Source of the DNA: Symsagittifera roscoffensis
Taxonomy: Eukaryota > Xenacoelomorpha > Acoela > Convolutidae
Assembly: GCF_963678635.1 (NCBI RefSeq)
Contig: NC_087065.1
Location: 19,915,623-19,979,622, forward strand
Direction of reading: 5' to 3'
DNA: 64,000 nt
In this document: positions 10,215-20,660 of the stretch, one piece after another
Layout: each line of letters starts with the position of its first letter
How positions within the stretch are numbered: the first letter of the stretch is position 1
Notes under the pieces: generated by a model
The model's input: only the letters and a program-made list of their open reading frames with translations
The model's database searches: none
What the model was told of the DNA's origin: nothing
Made by a program: the position numbers and the translations under genes

Positions 10215-12599
10215 TCACAGGGTGGTATCTATTATCGCACTGGTCCCCACTCTTGGTCCACGCTTGGAGGTACCTCTCCACTTGCCCCTCATGTAGTTGA
10301 TCCCTCTCCCCATCAGCGGAGTGCTGGTCGTATCATTCATGTCCGTTACTCTCGAGAGATTCACGTCCTCGAACGAAGGGCCCTCGGGAACTCGCGGGGG
10401 TAAGAATATTTGCCCACTCAACACGTCGCCACTCGATGGCCCTTGGGGGTAGCTGTTGGGTCTCGGAAGTCCCCTCTCGAACTGTGGGTCGTATCGGGGT
10501 GGGGGGACCCCTCGGGCTCGAGCTGGGGGTACACAACAGTAAGAATCCTCGAATTCTTCGCCCCGTCGGCGTCGCATATTCACTCGTAACAGTCGTACCC
10601 TCCTCGAAAAGCATCGCCAATACACACACACTAATATCACAAACACCGTCACTAACAGCCACACCACCACTCCCAACTGTACGGGTCCGTTCCGCAGCAT
10701 TTGCCAATGAAAGGGGGTATATCTGCGCAAAATTTCATCCGCGAAGGGTTTCGTTATCTCCGATATCGTTTCTTCATCCACCGATCCTTCGGGTAACTTG
10801 ACCAAGTTCAGCCGGAGTGCTTCGACCATCTCACTCCTTGCCTGCTCCTTTAGGATCTCCGGTATCATAACCCCCGGGAGATTCTTCTCAGCTTCCTCCA
10901 ATGTAGCGAACAAACTCTGAATCAACGGATGTTGTCTAATCGTGATGGTCAACCCAGTCTCGTATTGGCAGGTTCGGGGATCCGGTACCAACACCAAGGC
11001 TCCATCTGGTGTTTCAATTCTTCCGTCGCAACTGGGTCGTAGGAGGCAGCTTCGGCAACCTGCTATAGGTTCGCCCCTGTCCTTCGCTCCTCTACTGTAA
11101 TTGAACAAGGTATAATCGTCGTCCCGTGACATTACCAAGTAAGTCGAATCGTCGAGATACGTAGCCGTAGGAATCTCCGGTAAGACAATCACTTCCTGCG
11201 GGCACAGCTTCAACGCATTCGTGGGCAAGTCAAAGAACAGACTCGCCAGACAAGAGGACTCACTGCTCCGGGACATCGCAAAAGGCCGAAAGCAGAGCTT
11301 CAGTCGATTACTACCACTGCAGTGGGCTGAAATCACCTCGCCCGGTATTTCCGCAAAGTTATCCCGCCTCTCAGACACCAGTAGATGAGTATTCACAAAT
11401 TTGTACTGAGTCGCCGTTGATCCTCCGTTTGCAGGTTGGGGAAGGGGAGTCGCCCGGTAAACATCGTGCAGGCCCATCGTGTGATGTACGGGGATATTGA
11501 TCAGAACGTTAATCCCCGTCCCAGTAATTACTGTCGACTGCACTAGCTCGAACCCGTAGTAAGTCATCAACTCCGTCCTAGGAATGGCTTCTTGCATCTT
11601 GTCCAGTTGAATTCCGTCCAAGATACTCGTCAGCACCTCCGGAGGGACGAGAGTTGCGGGGATGTATCCACGCGTCAACGAACTAAGCGCGTCATCCAGA
11701 ATATACCCGTAATTATGCACTGCCATTTTGAACGCTATCAGTTCGGCCCTGATGGTGTCGAAAGTCGCTGAATGGTTCGCAATCACAGTCGAGTATTTAA
11801 GCGCCTGACTGTAGAGGGAGTTCCATTTATACATTTTGCAGGCGCTTTTCTCCTTACGCTGGTCATCCGTCCCCCCTAGAACATGTCGTAAAAGTCCCCG
11901 GAACAGTTCGAAGTTCTCATTCGAGTCATGGGATATCATTTTCAGCTGGGTCTGTGTCTTGTTGAGAGAGTGGCCCAGAAGATGCAGTCTTTCCCCGGTC
12001 TCGAGTACGATCGTCCGGACAGCCCCGTCCAAGAACGAGGCCTCATTACCCAGTTCATCCAAGTTCGAGTCTCCGTCGCAAAGGCCAAAGAAAGAGAAGT
12101 AGTGACAGAACCCTTCCTTAAGTATCGGAGCTAACACTATGGCCGCCGCAACTCCTCCCAGCGCCGGCTTGATCCACCTCCTTTCTCTCGTAGAGCTCCC
12201 TTCGTGTTGGTCGACAAAGGTCGTTGCTCGGTTCCTCATCTCGTAGAGAACGGCCTCTATTTCACTGATTTCATACTCTACGCCTTTGAGGGCCAGGTAC
12301 GTTAAGTTTACAAACGCTTCCGTCGTAAGGTTGTCCCCACAGATCTTGCCATCCCATTCTTTCCAACGGTCCGCCAACATATATTGGTGTTCCTGGAAGG
12401 CTATATCGAGAAGGGTCCGGTTAATCGCAGGGACCACGGGGAATGGTACTGATACCCAAGACGTTTCCATCGCGCTCGCAATGATGATGGGAGTTTCTGC
12501 CACGAACACTGCACCTGCCGTATGGTTGATCGTAATCGCAGAGGAGGGCCACACGCCGAGGATCAGGAGGATTGCCAGTCCGACCAGCCATGAATTCAC
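10215..12599 (-). CDS. env: Envelope-like glycoprotein of the large element (794 aa)
   Basis: An uninterrupted ORF follows pol by 303 bp. Residues 1-21 are a typical signal peptide (hydrophobic LVGLAILLILGVW, then SSA). A furin-type motif RERR ends at residue 141 and is followed by a small-residue hydrophobic stretch (ALGGVAAAIVLAPIL, about 146-160) resembling an internal fusion peptide. Several N-x-S/T sites and many cysteines lie in the ectodomain. A membrane helix spans about 642-661 (VVVWLLVTVFVILVCVYW), followed by a basic stop-transfer and a ~130-residue proline-rich tail. A short N-terminal subunit, RxxR and then a fusion-peptide-like segment is the layout of F-type envelopes of errantivirus-like elements; the exact family is not determined. 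The ORF has no break, so the gene appears recent and selected. Confidence 0.8.
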   Translation of the reverse strand: MNSWLVGLAILLILGVWPSSAITINHTAGAVFVAETPIIIASAMETSWVSVPFPVVPAINRTLLDIAFQEHQYMLADRWKEWDGKICGDNLTTEAFVNLTYLALKGVEYEISEIEAVLYEMRNRATTFVDQHEGSSTRERRWIKPALGGVAAAIVLAPILKEGFCHYFSFFGLCDGDSNLDELGNEASFLDGAVRTIVLETGERLHLLGHSLNKTQTQLKMISHDSNENFELFRGLLRHVLGGTDDQRKEKSACKMYKWNSLYSQALKYSTVIANHSATFDTIRAELIAFKMAVHNYGYILDDALSSLTRGYIPATLVPPEVLTSILDGIQLDKMQEAIPRTELMTYYGFELVQSTVITGTGINVLINIPVHHTMGLHDVYRATPLPQPANGGSTATQYKFVNTHLLVSERRDNFAEIPGEVISAHCSGSNRLKLCFRPFAMSRSSESSCLASLFFDLPTNALKLCPQEVIVLPEIPTATYLDDSTYLVMSRDDDYTLFNYSRGAKDRGEPIAGCRSCLLRPSCDGRIETPDGALVLVPDPRTCQYETGLTITIRQHPLIQSLFATLEEAEKNLPGVMIPEILKEQARSEMVEALRLNLVKLPEGSVDEETISEITKPFADEILRRYTPFHWQMLRNGPVQLGVVVWLLVTVFVILVCVYWRCFSRRVRLLRVNMRRRRGEEFEDSYCCVPPARARGVPPPRYDPQFERGLPRPNSYPQGPSSGDVLSGQIFLPPRVPEGPSFEDVNLSRVTDMNDTTSTPLMGRGINYMRGKWRGTSKRGPRVGTSAIIDTTL

Positions 12600-12902
12600 A
12601 TATAGATTACAATTTACAATCTAAACAACACTACCGTAAAGGACAAAACTAGGGAGTGTAAAGTCTTAAGGGTCCTATTCCTCCCCAAATCACGAACTCT
12701 ATTGCATTTTGATACACCCTTTCATTTCCGTCTCTCATCGATTAGTATTGCTATCCATAATATCAATATTAGCTTTTTTTTTCTTTTCAAATCCAAATTT
12801 TACACTACGAGCTTTGTCCCATCTTCTTTAACAACTATCTAAAGGGGGGGGGGGTTTAAAAGAATATAACTAAAAGTGGGATTAGTCAAGATAGGGTTGG
12901 AG

Positions 12903-15900
12903 TTATCTCAGCTCAAATTCGTCCATCCCAAAGCGGACAGGGGGTCTTCGTCTCCGTGCTGCTCGCTCGGGAGTCCCCGCATTGTGCTCGGCATTGGTCT
13001 CCCTCGTCTCTTCGGGTTCGGGAGGGTCAGCGCCCACCGGGTCACACGCTGGCACAGGTTCCTCTTCTCTCCTAGCTTCCAGTTCCACGGCATCGTATGT
13101 CTCCACCGCCTCAGTTTCAGCAGGGGGTTCCCTTTTCTCAGGAACAGGATCGAGCCGGGCTTCATCATCCATTCGACCTCGTGGGGGTAACTGGAGAGTG
13201 GGCAACCTCACTGGTCTTGAATCACTAGGCTCTCCGATAGCCATTTCCACTTCGTCGTCCGTAATTCCAGGGTCGTCAAAGAATCCCACAGATCGAGACG
13301 GCGTCGGTCGTTTGCTCGGGGTTTCTTCGTCGGCTGGCAAGATCTCCTCGACGTATGGTTTCAGCAAATTAAAGTGCAGATATCGGACCTTCGTAAGGTT
13401 GGACATCTTAGCAACTTTGTAATTCACCTCCGAAATTTTCGCTAAAATCACGTAAGGTCCCTCCCAAGGCAAAAAGAACTTCTTCGACTTGATTTTCTCC
13501 TTTGCCCAAACCCAGACCTTATCTCCAGTCGCGTAGGGGTCCCCGTGCACTCTCTTCCGATACTGGTCTTTCTGGCGGCGCTGGTTCGTTCCCAGTAACT
13601 CCCGGGCGCTGCTGTGGGCGTCCCGAAATTGTTCGTCGAGCCATTCAACAAAACCATCCTGAGTCGGGATCTCGTCATGTGGTTTCGGGTAGAACAAGTC
13701 AATCGGGTATTGACATTCCTGCCCGTGTACCAAATTGAAGGGCGTCGCACCAGTCGTCCTGTGTATCGTCGTATTATACACAAAATTCAAATAGGGCAGC
13801 ACTGTATCCCACGTCTTTGGATTGTCCGCACAATACTTCGAGATAATATCCGCGATTACTCGATTGTGCCGTTCCACCTGTCCGTTTCCTTGTGGGTGAT
13901 AGGGGGAAGTTCTCGACTTATCAATTCCCAGCAACCGGCACATCTCAAGGATCAGGTTGCTCCCGAAGTTCTTCCCTTGATCTGTGTGCAGAACATTCGG
14001 GGCTCCAAATTTCAGCACCCAGTTCTCCACTATCTCCCTGGCCACCTCCGCTGAGTCCGTAGATACGAGGGGAACCGCTACCGCGAATTTCGTAAATAAA
14101 TCCGTCATCACCAATATGTGCTTCGCTCGGGATTTGGCTGCCGTCGTCACGGGTCCTAGAATGTCAGCCGCCACCGTGCTGAATCTAATTCCTACTTTGA
14201 AAGGAACGAGTCCCGCAACCCTCTTCTTCCCTCCTGTGCTTCTGGCGGCGCAAGTGAGACACCATTGAATTTTCTTCTCCACATCGGTCCTCATGGTTGG
14301 CCACCAAAACCGCTGACGAATTCGGGAGAGGGTTTTCTCGACCGCAAAATGTCCTCCACTAATCTGGGATGAGTGCAGTTGCACAAGAATTTCCTTTCTC
14401 CCTGACGCTGGGACCACAGTCTGCAATATCGGGTGCAAATCGTCTTTCGGGAACCACTTTTTATAGAGTATCCCGTCCCTGATACTCAGTTCATTCCATC
14501 TCGACCAGTACGCTAAGGCTTCCGGTCCGTACTGTATCGCCTGTTCCTTCGGAATAAGGTTCGTTCCTAGCGAAGGCATGTCGCACTTGTCACCCTCCAG
14601 TTCCACCCAGTAGAACACCTGTGAGATGGCGTCGTCTTCCTTCTGCAATCTCGAAATTTCTGAAGGAGTTCGTTCCCAAGTCATGGCCTCTTCATTGGTG
14701 TCTGTCCCTTCCTCGTTTAGGGTTGCCACTGTCTCCACCTCCGGAGCTTTAACTCTTCGCAATGCTTCTTCGAGGGATACGAGCTCGGGGCACGGGCCGA
14801 AAGCTTCTTCTCGTTCGCCTGGTAGCCAGTCCTGTCCCTGCTCCAGCATTCGGGACAAACCGTCAGCGTTTCCATGTTTATTTCCAGCCCGGTGAACGAC
14901 TTGAAATTCGAATTCTTGCAGTTGTTGTTGCATCCTGAACGTCATTCCGTCGGGGTCTTTCTGTTTGAACAGCCACTGGAGGCTCGAGTGGTCCGTGCGG
15001 AGAACGAACTTCACTCCCCAGATATAAGACTTGAACCACTTCACTGCCTGGACTACCGCCAACGCTTCTCGTTTTGTCGTAGAATAATTCGTCTCGGTCT
15101 TCGAGAGAACTCGGCTCGCGAACACAAGAGGTCTCTCGTCGCCGTCAATGACGTTGGACAACACCGCTCCCAAGCTCGTGTTGCTCGCGTCTGTGTCCAC
15201 AATAAAACTCCCCGTATAGTCTGGAAATTCTAAGACCGGGGCCGTGATGAGCTCCCGTCGTAATCGCTCGAAGGCCGCCTGACACTGGTCGGTCCACACA
15301 AAAGGCACTTTCTTCTTAGTCAATGATGACAACGGGCTTGCTATCCCCGCAAAGTCCTTTACAAATCGCCGATAATAATTGCAAAATCCTAAGAAGGATC
15401 TCACACCCTTCACTGTAGTCGGTACCGGCCAGTTGGAAACCACCTCCACCTTCTTGGGGTCCACTTGAATTCCCTCACTCCCGATGATGTGGCTCAAGTA
15501 GATGACTTCCTTTTGGACCAATCTGCACTTCTTTGGTTTCAGTTTCAAGTTCGCTGCTCTCAATAACTGAAACGTAAACTTCAGGTGCAGGAAGTGGGCG
15601 TCCTCCGTCCGGCTGTAAACCAATACGTCGTCCAGGAAGACTAGCGCCCACTTCCATAGGTGTTCCCTGAACAGCTCGTTCATCAACCGCTGAAAGGTCG
15701 CAGGAGCATTGGATAGTCCGAACGGCATCATGACATACTCGTAAAACCCCCCATCGGGAGTCACGAAAGCTGTCTTGTGTCGATCCTCTTCCGCTACTGG
15801 CACCTGCCAATAGCCACTTGCCAGATCCAAGGAGGAGAAATACTTCTGACCATTAAGTGCATCAAAGGTCTGGTGTATCTTCGGGATCGGGAAGGCGTCT

Positions 15901-16400
15901 TTGACGGTCACATCGTTCAGCTTCCGGTAATCCACACAAAATCGCCAACTGCCGTCCTTCTTCGTCTGCAGGACGATTGGGGCACTGTAGGGACTTTTAG
16001 AGGGTTGAATCACACCCCTCTTCAGCATGCTCTGGACCTCTTCTCGAATGATAGGCAACTTGGCAGGGGAAGTTCGGTGTGGAGGAATCTTGATCAGACT
16101 CGTGTCGCCCGTATCAATCGTGTGGGTTACTAGGTTAGTCTGCCCCAGTTCCGCATCTGTCAGGGCGAACACGTCTCTAAACTCTATGACTAACTTCTTC
16201 AATCGTGTCCTTTCCGTTTCTGACACCTCCGGGGCTGATAGTTCGAGGATCTTTTCGACATCCTCGTCCAAATGTCGTTGGGCTTGATCTTGAAATTCTG
16301 TCGGACCACTTTCCATGATGATCTGAACTTCGTGATCATCGTGGGCCGGAGCTCCATCTTCCACTGTATCACCCGGTCCGTAGGGAGGTTCCCATCCCAC
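12903..16400 (-). CDS. pol: Pol: Ty3/gypsy reverse transcriptase - RNase H - integrase (1165 aa open frame)
   Basis: Residue numbers count from the first GTG of the open region; the true frame begins upstream by frameshifting. RT covers about 65-320 with D192 in SLDLASGYWQV and FLDD at 256-258. RNase H spans about 395-520, with D402/D404 in VDTDAS and D470-H471. The integrase HHCC region has H676, H684, C714, C717. The catalytic core has D746, D807 and E843, followed by a GPY/F-type module at WEGPYVILAKI (979-989). A proline/acidic tail of ~145 residues follows. All catalytic residues are present. The pol frame is -1 relative to the second half of the protease and opens about 60 bases upstream of position 16400, after a TGA. 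No canonical slippery heptamer was found in that overlap, so a second programmed shift or an indel are both possible. Confidence 0.93.
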   Translation of the reverse strand: MGWEPPYGPGDTVEDGAPAHDDHEVQIIMESGPTEFQDQAQRHLDEDVEKILELSAPEVSETERTRLKKLVIEFRDVFALTDAELGQTNLVTHTIDTGDTSLIKIPPHRTSPAKLPIIREEVQSMLKRGVIQPSKSPYSAPIVLQTKKDGSWRFCVDYRKLNDVTVKDAFPIPKIHQTFDALNGQKYFSSLDLASGYWQVPVAEEDRHKTAFVTPDGGFYEYVMMPFGLSNAPATFQRLMNELFREHLWKWALVFLDDVLVYSRTEDAHFLHLKFTFQLLRAANLKLKPKKCRLVQKEVIYLSHIIGSEGIQVDPKKVEVVSNWPVPTTVKGVRSFLGFCNYYRRFVKDFAGIASPLSSLTKKKVPFVWTDQCQAAFERLRRELITAPVLEFPDYTGSFIVDTDASNTSLGAVLSNVIDGDERPLVFASRVLSKTETNYSTTKREALAVVQAVKWFKSYIWGVKFVLRTDHSSLQWLFKQKDPDGMTFRMQQQLQEFEFQVVHRAGNKHGNADGLSRMLEQGQDWLPGEREEAFGPCPELVSLEEALRRVKAPEVETVATLNEEGTDTNEEAMTWERTPSEISRLQKEDDAISQVFYWVELEGDKCDMPSLGTNLIPKEQAIQYGPEALAYWSRWNELSIRDGILYKKWFPKDDLHPILQTVVPASGRKEILVQLHSSQISGGHFAVEKTLSRIRQRFWWPTMRTDVEKKIQWCLTCAARSTGGKKRVAGLVPFKVGIRFSTVAADILGPVTTAAKSRAKHILVMTDLFTKFAVAVPLVSTDSAEVAREIVENWVLKFGAPNVLHTDQGKNFGSNLILEMCRLLGIDKSRTSPYHPQGNGQVERHNRVIADIISKYCADNPKTWDTVLPYLNFVYNTTIHRTTGATPFNLVHGQECQYPIDLFYPKPHDEIPTQDGFVEWLDEQFRDAHSSARELLGTNQRRQKDQYRKRVHGDPYATGDKVWVWAKEKIKSKKFFLPWEGPYVILAKISEVNYKVAKMSNLTKVRYLHFNLLKPYVEEILPADEETPSKRPTPSRSVGFFDDPGITDDEVEMAIGEPSDSRPVRLPTLQLPPRGRMDDEARLDPVPEKREPPAETEAVETYDAVELEARREEEPVPACDPVGADPPEPEETRETNAEHNAGTPERAARRRRPPVRFGMDEFELR

Positions 16401-16423
16401 CTCAGGAGTGGTCGAATCCGTTG

Positions 16424-17179
16424 CTAGGGGTTGAGTGGCGAAACTGCAACCGGAGCTTCACTGGTCACGGTGACTGGGCCTGTGAAATGCTTCGTCACCT
16501 TCAGAGTCTCATAGTGCAGAGGGACTATGGACCCCTCCTGCGTTCCGGTCCACAGGTTGTCGCATTGGAAGTCCAGTGAACATTCATGCTCTTTCAATGA
16601 TCGAAGGCCGACGATCATGTCCGCTTTCACCTCGGGCACGACTAGGGCTTCTATCTAGTCATCGATAGAGCCCAGCTTCAGATTCGTCGTTACCCATCCT
16701 TCTACTCCCACCTGACGTCCATCAGCCGATTCCAAGGTCCCTTTGTATGATTTTAGGGTAGGGGCGTTCGCAAGACTTCGGTAGACTTCACTCCGAATAA
16801 GGTTGATCGTAGCCCCTGTATCCACTAGGACTCTCACTGGCTTGCCTCCCAGCTGTGCCTCTGCAATCAACCCAAAGGGTGCTTCTGGGACTTGGCATAC
16901 ACTCACAAACTCTAATGACATCTCCGTCTGGCACTGGATGCTCGAAGTCTGTTTCGCTTCTTCGGGCTCTGTAGAAGTCGTTACGTGGAATAACGACTGA
17001 ACTTGTTCTATTCCATTCGGTCCGTCGGTTCGCTTCGTGATCTGAGGGGTACTCTGGGGTTTGGGATTGGATTGGGGGGTGGGGAGGGAAAAAGGGGGAG
17101 AATTGATGACTTGTTGCTTCTTAAATTCGGCCGGGACGAAACCTCCCTGGTGCATATTTACAGTCCCGGCCCCTGGTAG
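16424..17179 (-). CDS. pro: Aspartic protease region of the large element, interrupted by an in-frame UAG
   Basis: After the -1 shift at 17179 the frame reads LPGAGTVNMHQGG, a ~100-residue spacer, then a retropepsin core: AQLGGKPVRVLVDTGATINL with the catalytic D-T-G. A TAG codon at 16655-16657 stops this frame after KLGSIDD. The same frame then continues with VGLRSLKEHECSLDF, which matches the second half of retropepsins (the Gly-rich segment before LDF). So the protease domain is split by one stop codon, and its frame ends at TAG 16424-16426. Either the UAG is suppressed or it is a recent nonsense change. Active retropepsins need both halves, so this matters for whether the copy is autonomous. 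Confidence 0.7.
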
Positions 17180-18258
17180 TTTAAATGATCCGACTTTTTC
17201 TGGGGGCATTCCTTCGCAAAATGTCCGGGTTGGCCGCAAGAGAAACAATTTCCCCGGGGTATCTGGCTTTTCATCCCATAACGGCCGCCGCCATTGTTTT
17301 GAAAGCTTGGGCGATTTTCTCCGGGATAGGGGTTGAACAACTGTCTGGGTTGCTGTTGGGCCTCCGGTCGGGGTAGGTTCTCTGGGTGGGGAGCGGGGAT
17401 AATAGAGTTAACGAACCTACCCATCATTGCGGTCATGTTCTGCATCTGGGTCAGGAGGTCGCTCTGTACACTCACCAGTTGGTCGATTCTGGGGTCCGCA
17501 GTGGGTGCTGACCGTCCCTGGTTCCCCCCTGCCTGGGTGTCACGGCCATTAGACCCATTTCCACCACGGCTGCTATTGGCTCCTTGCTCTGGAACAGTCT
17601 CCGCCACCCTCGCCAAGTGAAGTTTCCTCCGATTCCTGGCTCTGGATGACTTGTTCACGAGTTCCAACGCCTGAGCTCGGGCTATTGCCTGTGCCAAGGT
17701 TCCCAAGTCCTCTCGCAACAATAGATCTTGCAAATCCACATCGAACAATCCGTCAATAAATTGCTCGCGGTTCATATCGTCTCTTGCCGGAGCGGCAATG
17801 TTTGCGTTCGCTACATCGCCCAAGGACCGAACTCGTCGTGAAAATTCCCTAAGCCCTTCTTTTTCACCTTGCATCAAGTTCTTGAACTCAGCTCGTGCTC
17901 CCGCCTGAGTTTGGAAAGGCATCATTCGATGGTCGAGTTCTCCCAGCATTCGACCCAGGGTTGGCTCGTCGAAACCCTCAACCTCTTCTCGGAAATGCGC
18001 CGGCATACTGGTGAATTCATCCAGTGCCCAGCCCGTCAGGCAAGTGGGTAGGACCATCCTCGCTTGTTCGTCGTCCCATCGATTCGCGTCCGCAACCCAC
18101 GCGAAATGTTTCCTCCAGTCCGCCCAGTTCTGATAACTAGTGGAAGGAAACCGATCCGGTCTTATAGTTCCGAATCCAAACACACCCTGTTGCCGGTCGA
18201 GGGCGTTCGCTGCTGCCACTGCAGCCTCCGCCATGAGCTGTCTTTCTTCGTCATTCAT
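17158..18258 (-). CDS. gag: Gag (capsid-nucleocapsid) of the large element (366 aa)
   Basis: Starts at the first ATG (MNDEERQLMAEA) about 98 bp inside the upstream LTR. The middle has the look of Ty3-type retrotransposon gag: W-rich WADWRKHFAWVADANRW, WALDEFTSM, and FKNLMQGEKEGLREFSRRV. A single CCHC zinc knuckle (CFSCGQPGHFAKEC, C338-C351) sits near the C-terminus, preceded by an Asn/Gly/Pro-rich linker. It would form the particle shell and bind RNA. The last ~30 codons overlap the protease frame, which is entered by a -1 shift. The frame is intact. Confidence 0.88.
   Translation of the reverse strand: MNDEERQLMAEAAVAAANALDRQQGVFGFGTIRPDRFPSTSYQNWADWRKHFAWVADANRWDDEQARMVLPTCLTGWALDEFTSMPAHFREEVEGFDEPTLGRMLGELDHRMMPFQTQAGARAEFKNLMQGEKEGLREFSRRVRSLGDVANANIAAPARDDMNREQFIDGLFDVDLQDLLLREDLGTLAQAIARAQALELVNKSSRARNRRKLHLARVAETVPEQGANSSRGGNGSNGRDTQAGGNQGRSAPTADPRIDQLVSVQSDLLTQMQNMTAMMGRFVNSIIPAPHPENLPRPEAQQQPRQLFNPYPGENRPSFQNNGGGRYGMKSQIPRGNCFSCGQPGHFAKECPQKKSDHLNYQGPGL
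17179..17185 (-). promoter_or_regulatory. -1 ribosomal frameshift heptamer TTTAAAC at the gag-pro junction
   Basis: In the gag frame the codons read CAT TTA AAC, so the heptamer T TTA AAC is in the correct phase for simultaneous -1 slippage (pattern X XXY YYZ). The protease frame is exactly -1 to gag and is open across this point. The gag stop lies about 20 bases downstream. A GC-rich stretch (CCAGGGGCCGGG) follows within a few bases and could contribute to a stimulatory structure. The site is seen directly; use in translation is inferred from known retroelement frameshift sites. Confidence 0.75.
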
Positions 18259-18337
18259 GGCTGTCGTTTGTCACTCGTTCGTTCGTTATCGTCAGAATCG
18301 CACACAAATCTTCTTGGCAACTACAATCCAGAATAGC

Positions 18338-18355
18338 GCCCACCCAGGAGCGCCA
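18338..18355 (-). other. Primer-binding site candidate
   Basis: On the minus strand, one base after the LTR end (...GTTTACA|G), the sequence reads TGGCGCTCCTGGGTGGGC. It begins with TGG, complementary to a tRNA 3' CCA, and sits where the tRNA primer anneals. The primer tRNA is not identified with confidence. Confidence 0.65.
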
Positions 18356-20660
18356 CTGTAAACGTGTGGAATTCACAATATCTCTAGGCCGACCTTTCAC
18401 TCTACTTCGTGTCGCCGCTATATGTTTCCCTTTTACACTGGGTCGGTGGGGCAACCAAGTACCAGTGCTGTTCACAATCCCAAAAGGGTTAATTTGGTGG
18501 ATAGCCGGTCTGTATCGTATTATGTTGCTCGCCCCTTTTGTGGTGCTCTTCCGGCTGTACCTCTCTCGTCAATCGATAATCGCTCGCAACAACACTTTTC
18601 GATAATAAGTATGAATTAAGAGATAAATATAATCCAACTACAGAATGGCCTATAATTGGCCCAGATAAAAATTATTCGTTCAATTAAGGAGAAGGGTTTG
18701 CGATTATTATTAATTAACTAACTGCCTCTAACAGTTATCAGCACTTCACTAATATCAACTTCCAGAGGTGCCTCTCTGAGTTTCACTTTCTTCTTGAAAG
18801 TACTTAGAAAAATTACCCTACCCGATAAATTAACAACTTTCGCGAAGTTGTTCCTTTAAGGTTTATCGTAACTTTTTCTAGCCAACTTGATTAATCTCTC
18901 CTAATTTTTGTTCTGTTTTTGTCGCAAAGGTCGACCGGAACGTTCGTACCTTAAGTCTATTTACCCTTAGTTTTAGTTAGAGATGCCATCCCCTTATAAG
19001 TCTTAGCATTTACCTTTATGCCTCCTACGCAACGTTCCAGTTCATAAACTCGGCATGATCACATTAATTTAAATGCCAGGTTCCAAATGCCAATCAAAGC
19101 TATGCAAAACAAATAGCAAATGCAACTTCAACTCAATCCAAGCTATATTTACATATCAACATTACCAAGGACTTTATTTAACTTTCCCGTAACTTTTCCC
19201 GTCTCCCACACTTAGGGTAAATTCACAAAGGACTTAATTTCCTAATTATCATAATCCAAAAATTCCCATGCATAACCTATTCAAATTTCAACCTAATCGA
19301 CCTTCAGGTTAAGTCATTCCCCCAACTAGTGTCCAATTGAGCCAAAAAAAACATCTCCCAGAAGTCAATGGAATATCCAGTACATTTCTAATATTTATGT
19401 TAATTAATTCCCTATTCCCTCTGTCATATTGCCAAATTAATATGTGACTACTTTTCTGTGCCATTGACGCATTTCTATTAATAGTTCATTCGCCAAGTCA
19501 AAATTTAACCCAATGTTTATTTAACTAACTCGTATTAAATCCAACAATATACCACTATACATTAAGCCAAGATATTCCATCGAATTCCAGGAAATGCCTA
19601 ACTAATTTCCTACGCACGCAAATTGTCACCCAATATCAATAACATATCTCTATTAACTCCCCTGATTACGAGACATATGATTTGGGCTACTTTCCGGTGC
19701 TAATTTTAGGGGTTTCGGGGCTAAAATTCCAAAAGGTCAAGTAAAGGTCAACCCGGGGTCACCCGGGGTCAAGTCTCCCATAATCGGTTCGAGGTCACAT
19801 GGGGTCGTACCTACCAAGTTTCATCCATATCCGACAAATACTTCTCAAGTTATCCCACTTTTAAGATTCATTATCACTTTTCCCGGGAAAGGTCAATTAG
19901 CACCAGAAAGGTCAACCGGGAGCTGAGACCTATAGGGGTCCTTTTTACCGGGGTGGGTTATACTACACATATAAGCCATAAAATCGATATGCCCTCGCGC
20001 ATTATTTTTCGCAAATAGCCCGTTAACACCTAAAAGGGGTGATATTCCCAAGTGCTAATAGCCCGTGCCATTGTCACCCAGTAGGGTCATCATCCTAATA
20101 TACGATAGACCATGTCACTATCTACCATCCCTCCAAGTTTCAGCTCCCTAGGGTCATTGGGGGTCGAGAAGTAGCCTCCGGGAGTCATGTGGGGGTTTGT
20201 TTGTTTAGGGCATAAATCGGGCCGGGGTGACCTTGGAGATCTGGAATTCCAAACTTAAGCTTCCCTCATCCAGGGCTACCACATATTTAAAAATGAGCTC
20301 AATCGGATCATTAGTTAAGGGTTTCCGGTGGGGCCATTTGCACTTCCGGGAACCGTTATCACTCGGCCCCAGGGGGTCAAGCGGGTCCGGCGCTTTGCAT
20401 GCCCGGGTCAAATCATCTCTAGTATCACTCCATTAAATTTCATAAAGTTCGCCCTTATAGTTCCCGAGTTGGGGGGGTTGGCGGGAGCTATTGCATTCAC
20501 TATTTTCACTAAAGAGGGGGATTAATCCCACGAACTTAATTAAACACGAGTTTAATTCAATCTTAACTTAACTATTTTATTATTTACCAATCAATCATTC
20601 GGTAGCGTTCTAAACGGTTTCTTCATCTTATTACATATTATTCGATTTATCATCTTTATC

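Noticed and set aside
10436..10801. Plus-strand open frames opposite env
   Set aside because: They are shadows of the env coding sequence with no start context, family resemblance or independent signals. The same applies to frames opposite pol and gag (e.g. 12982-13422, 13614-14054, 15777-16133).
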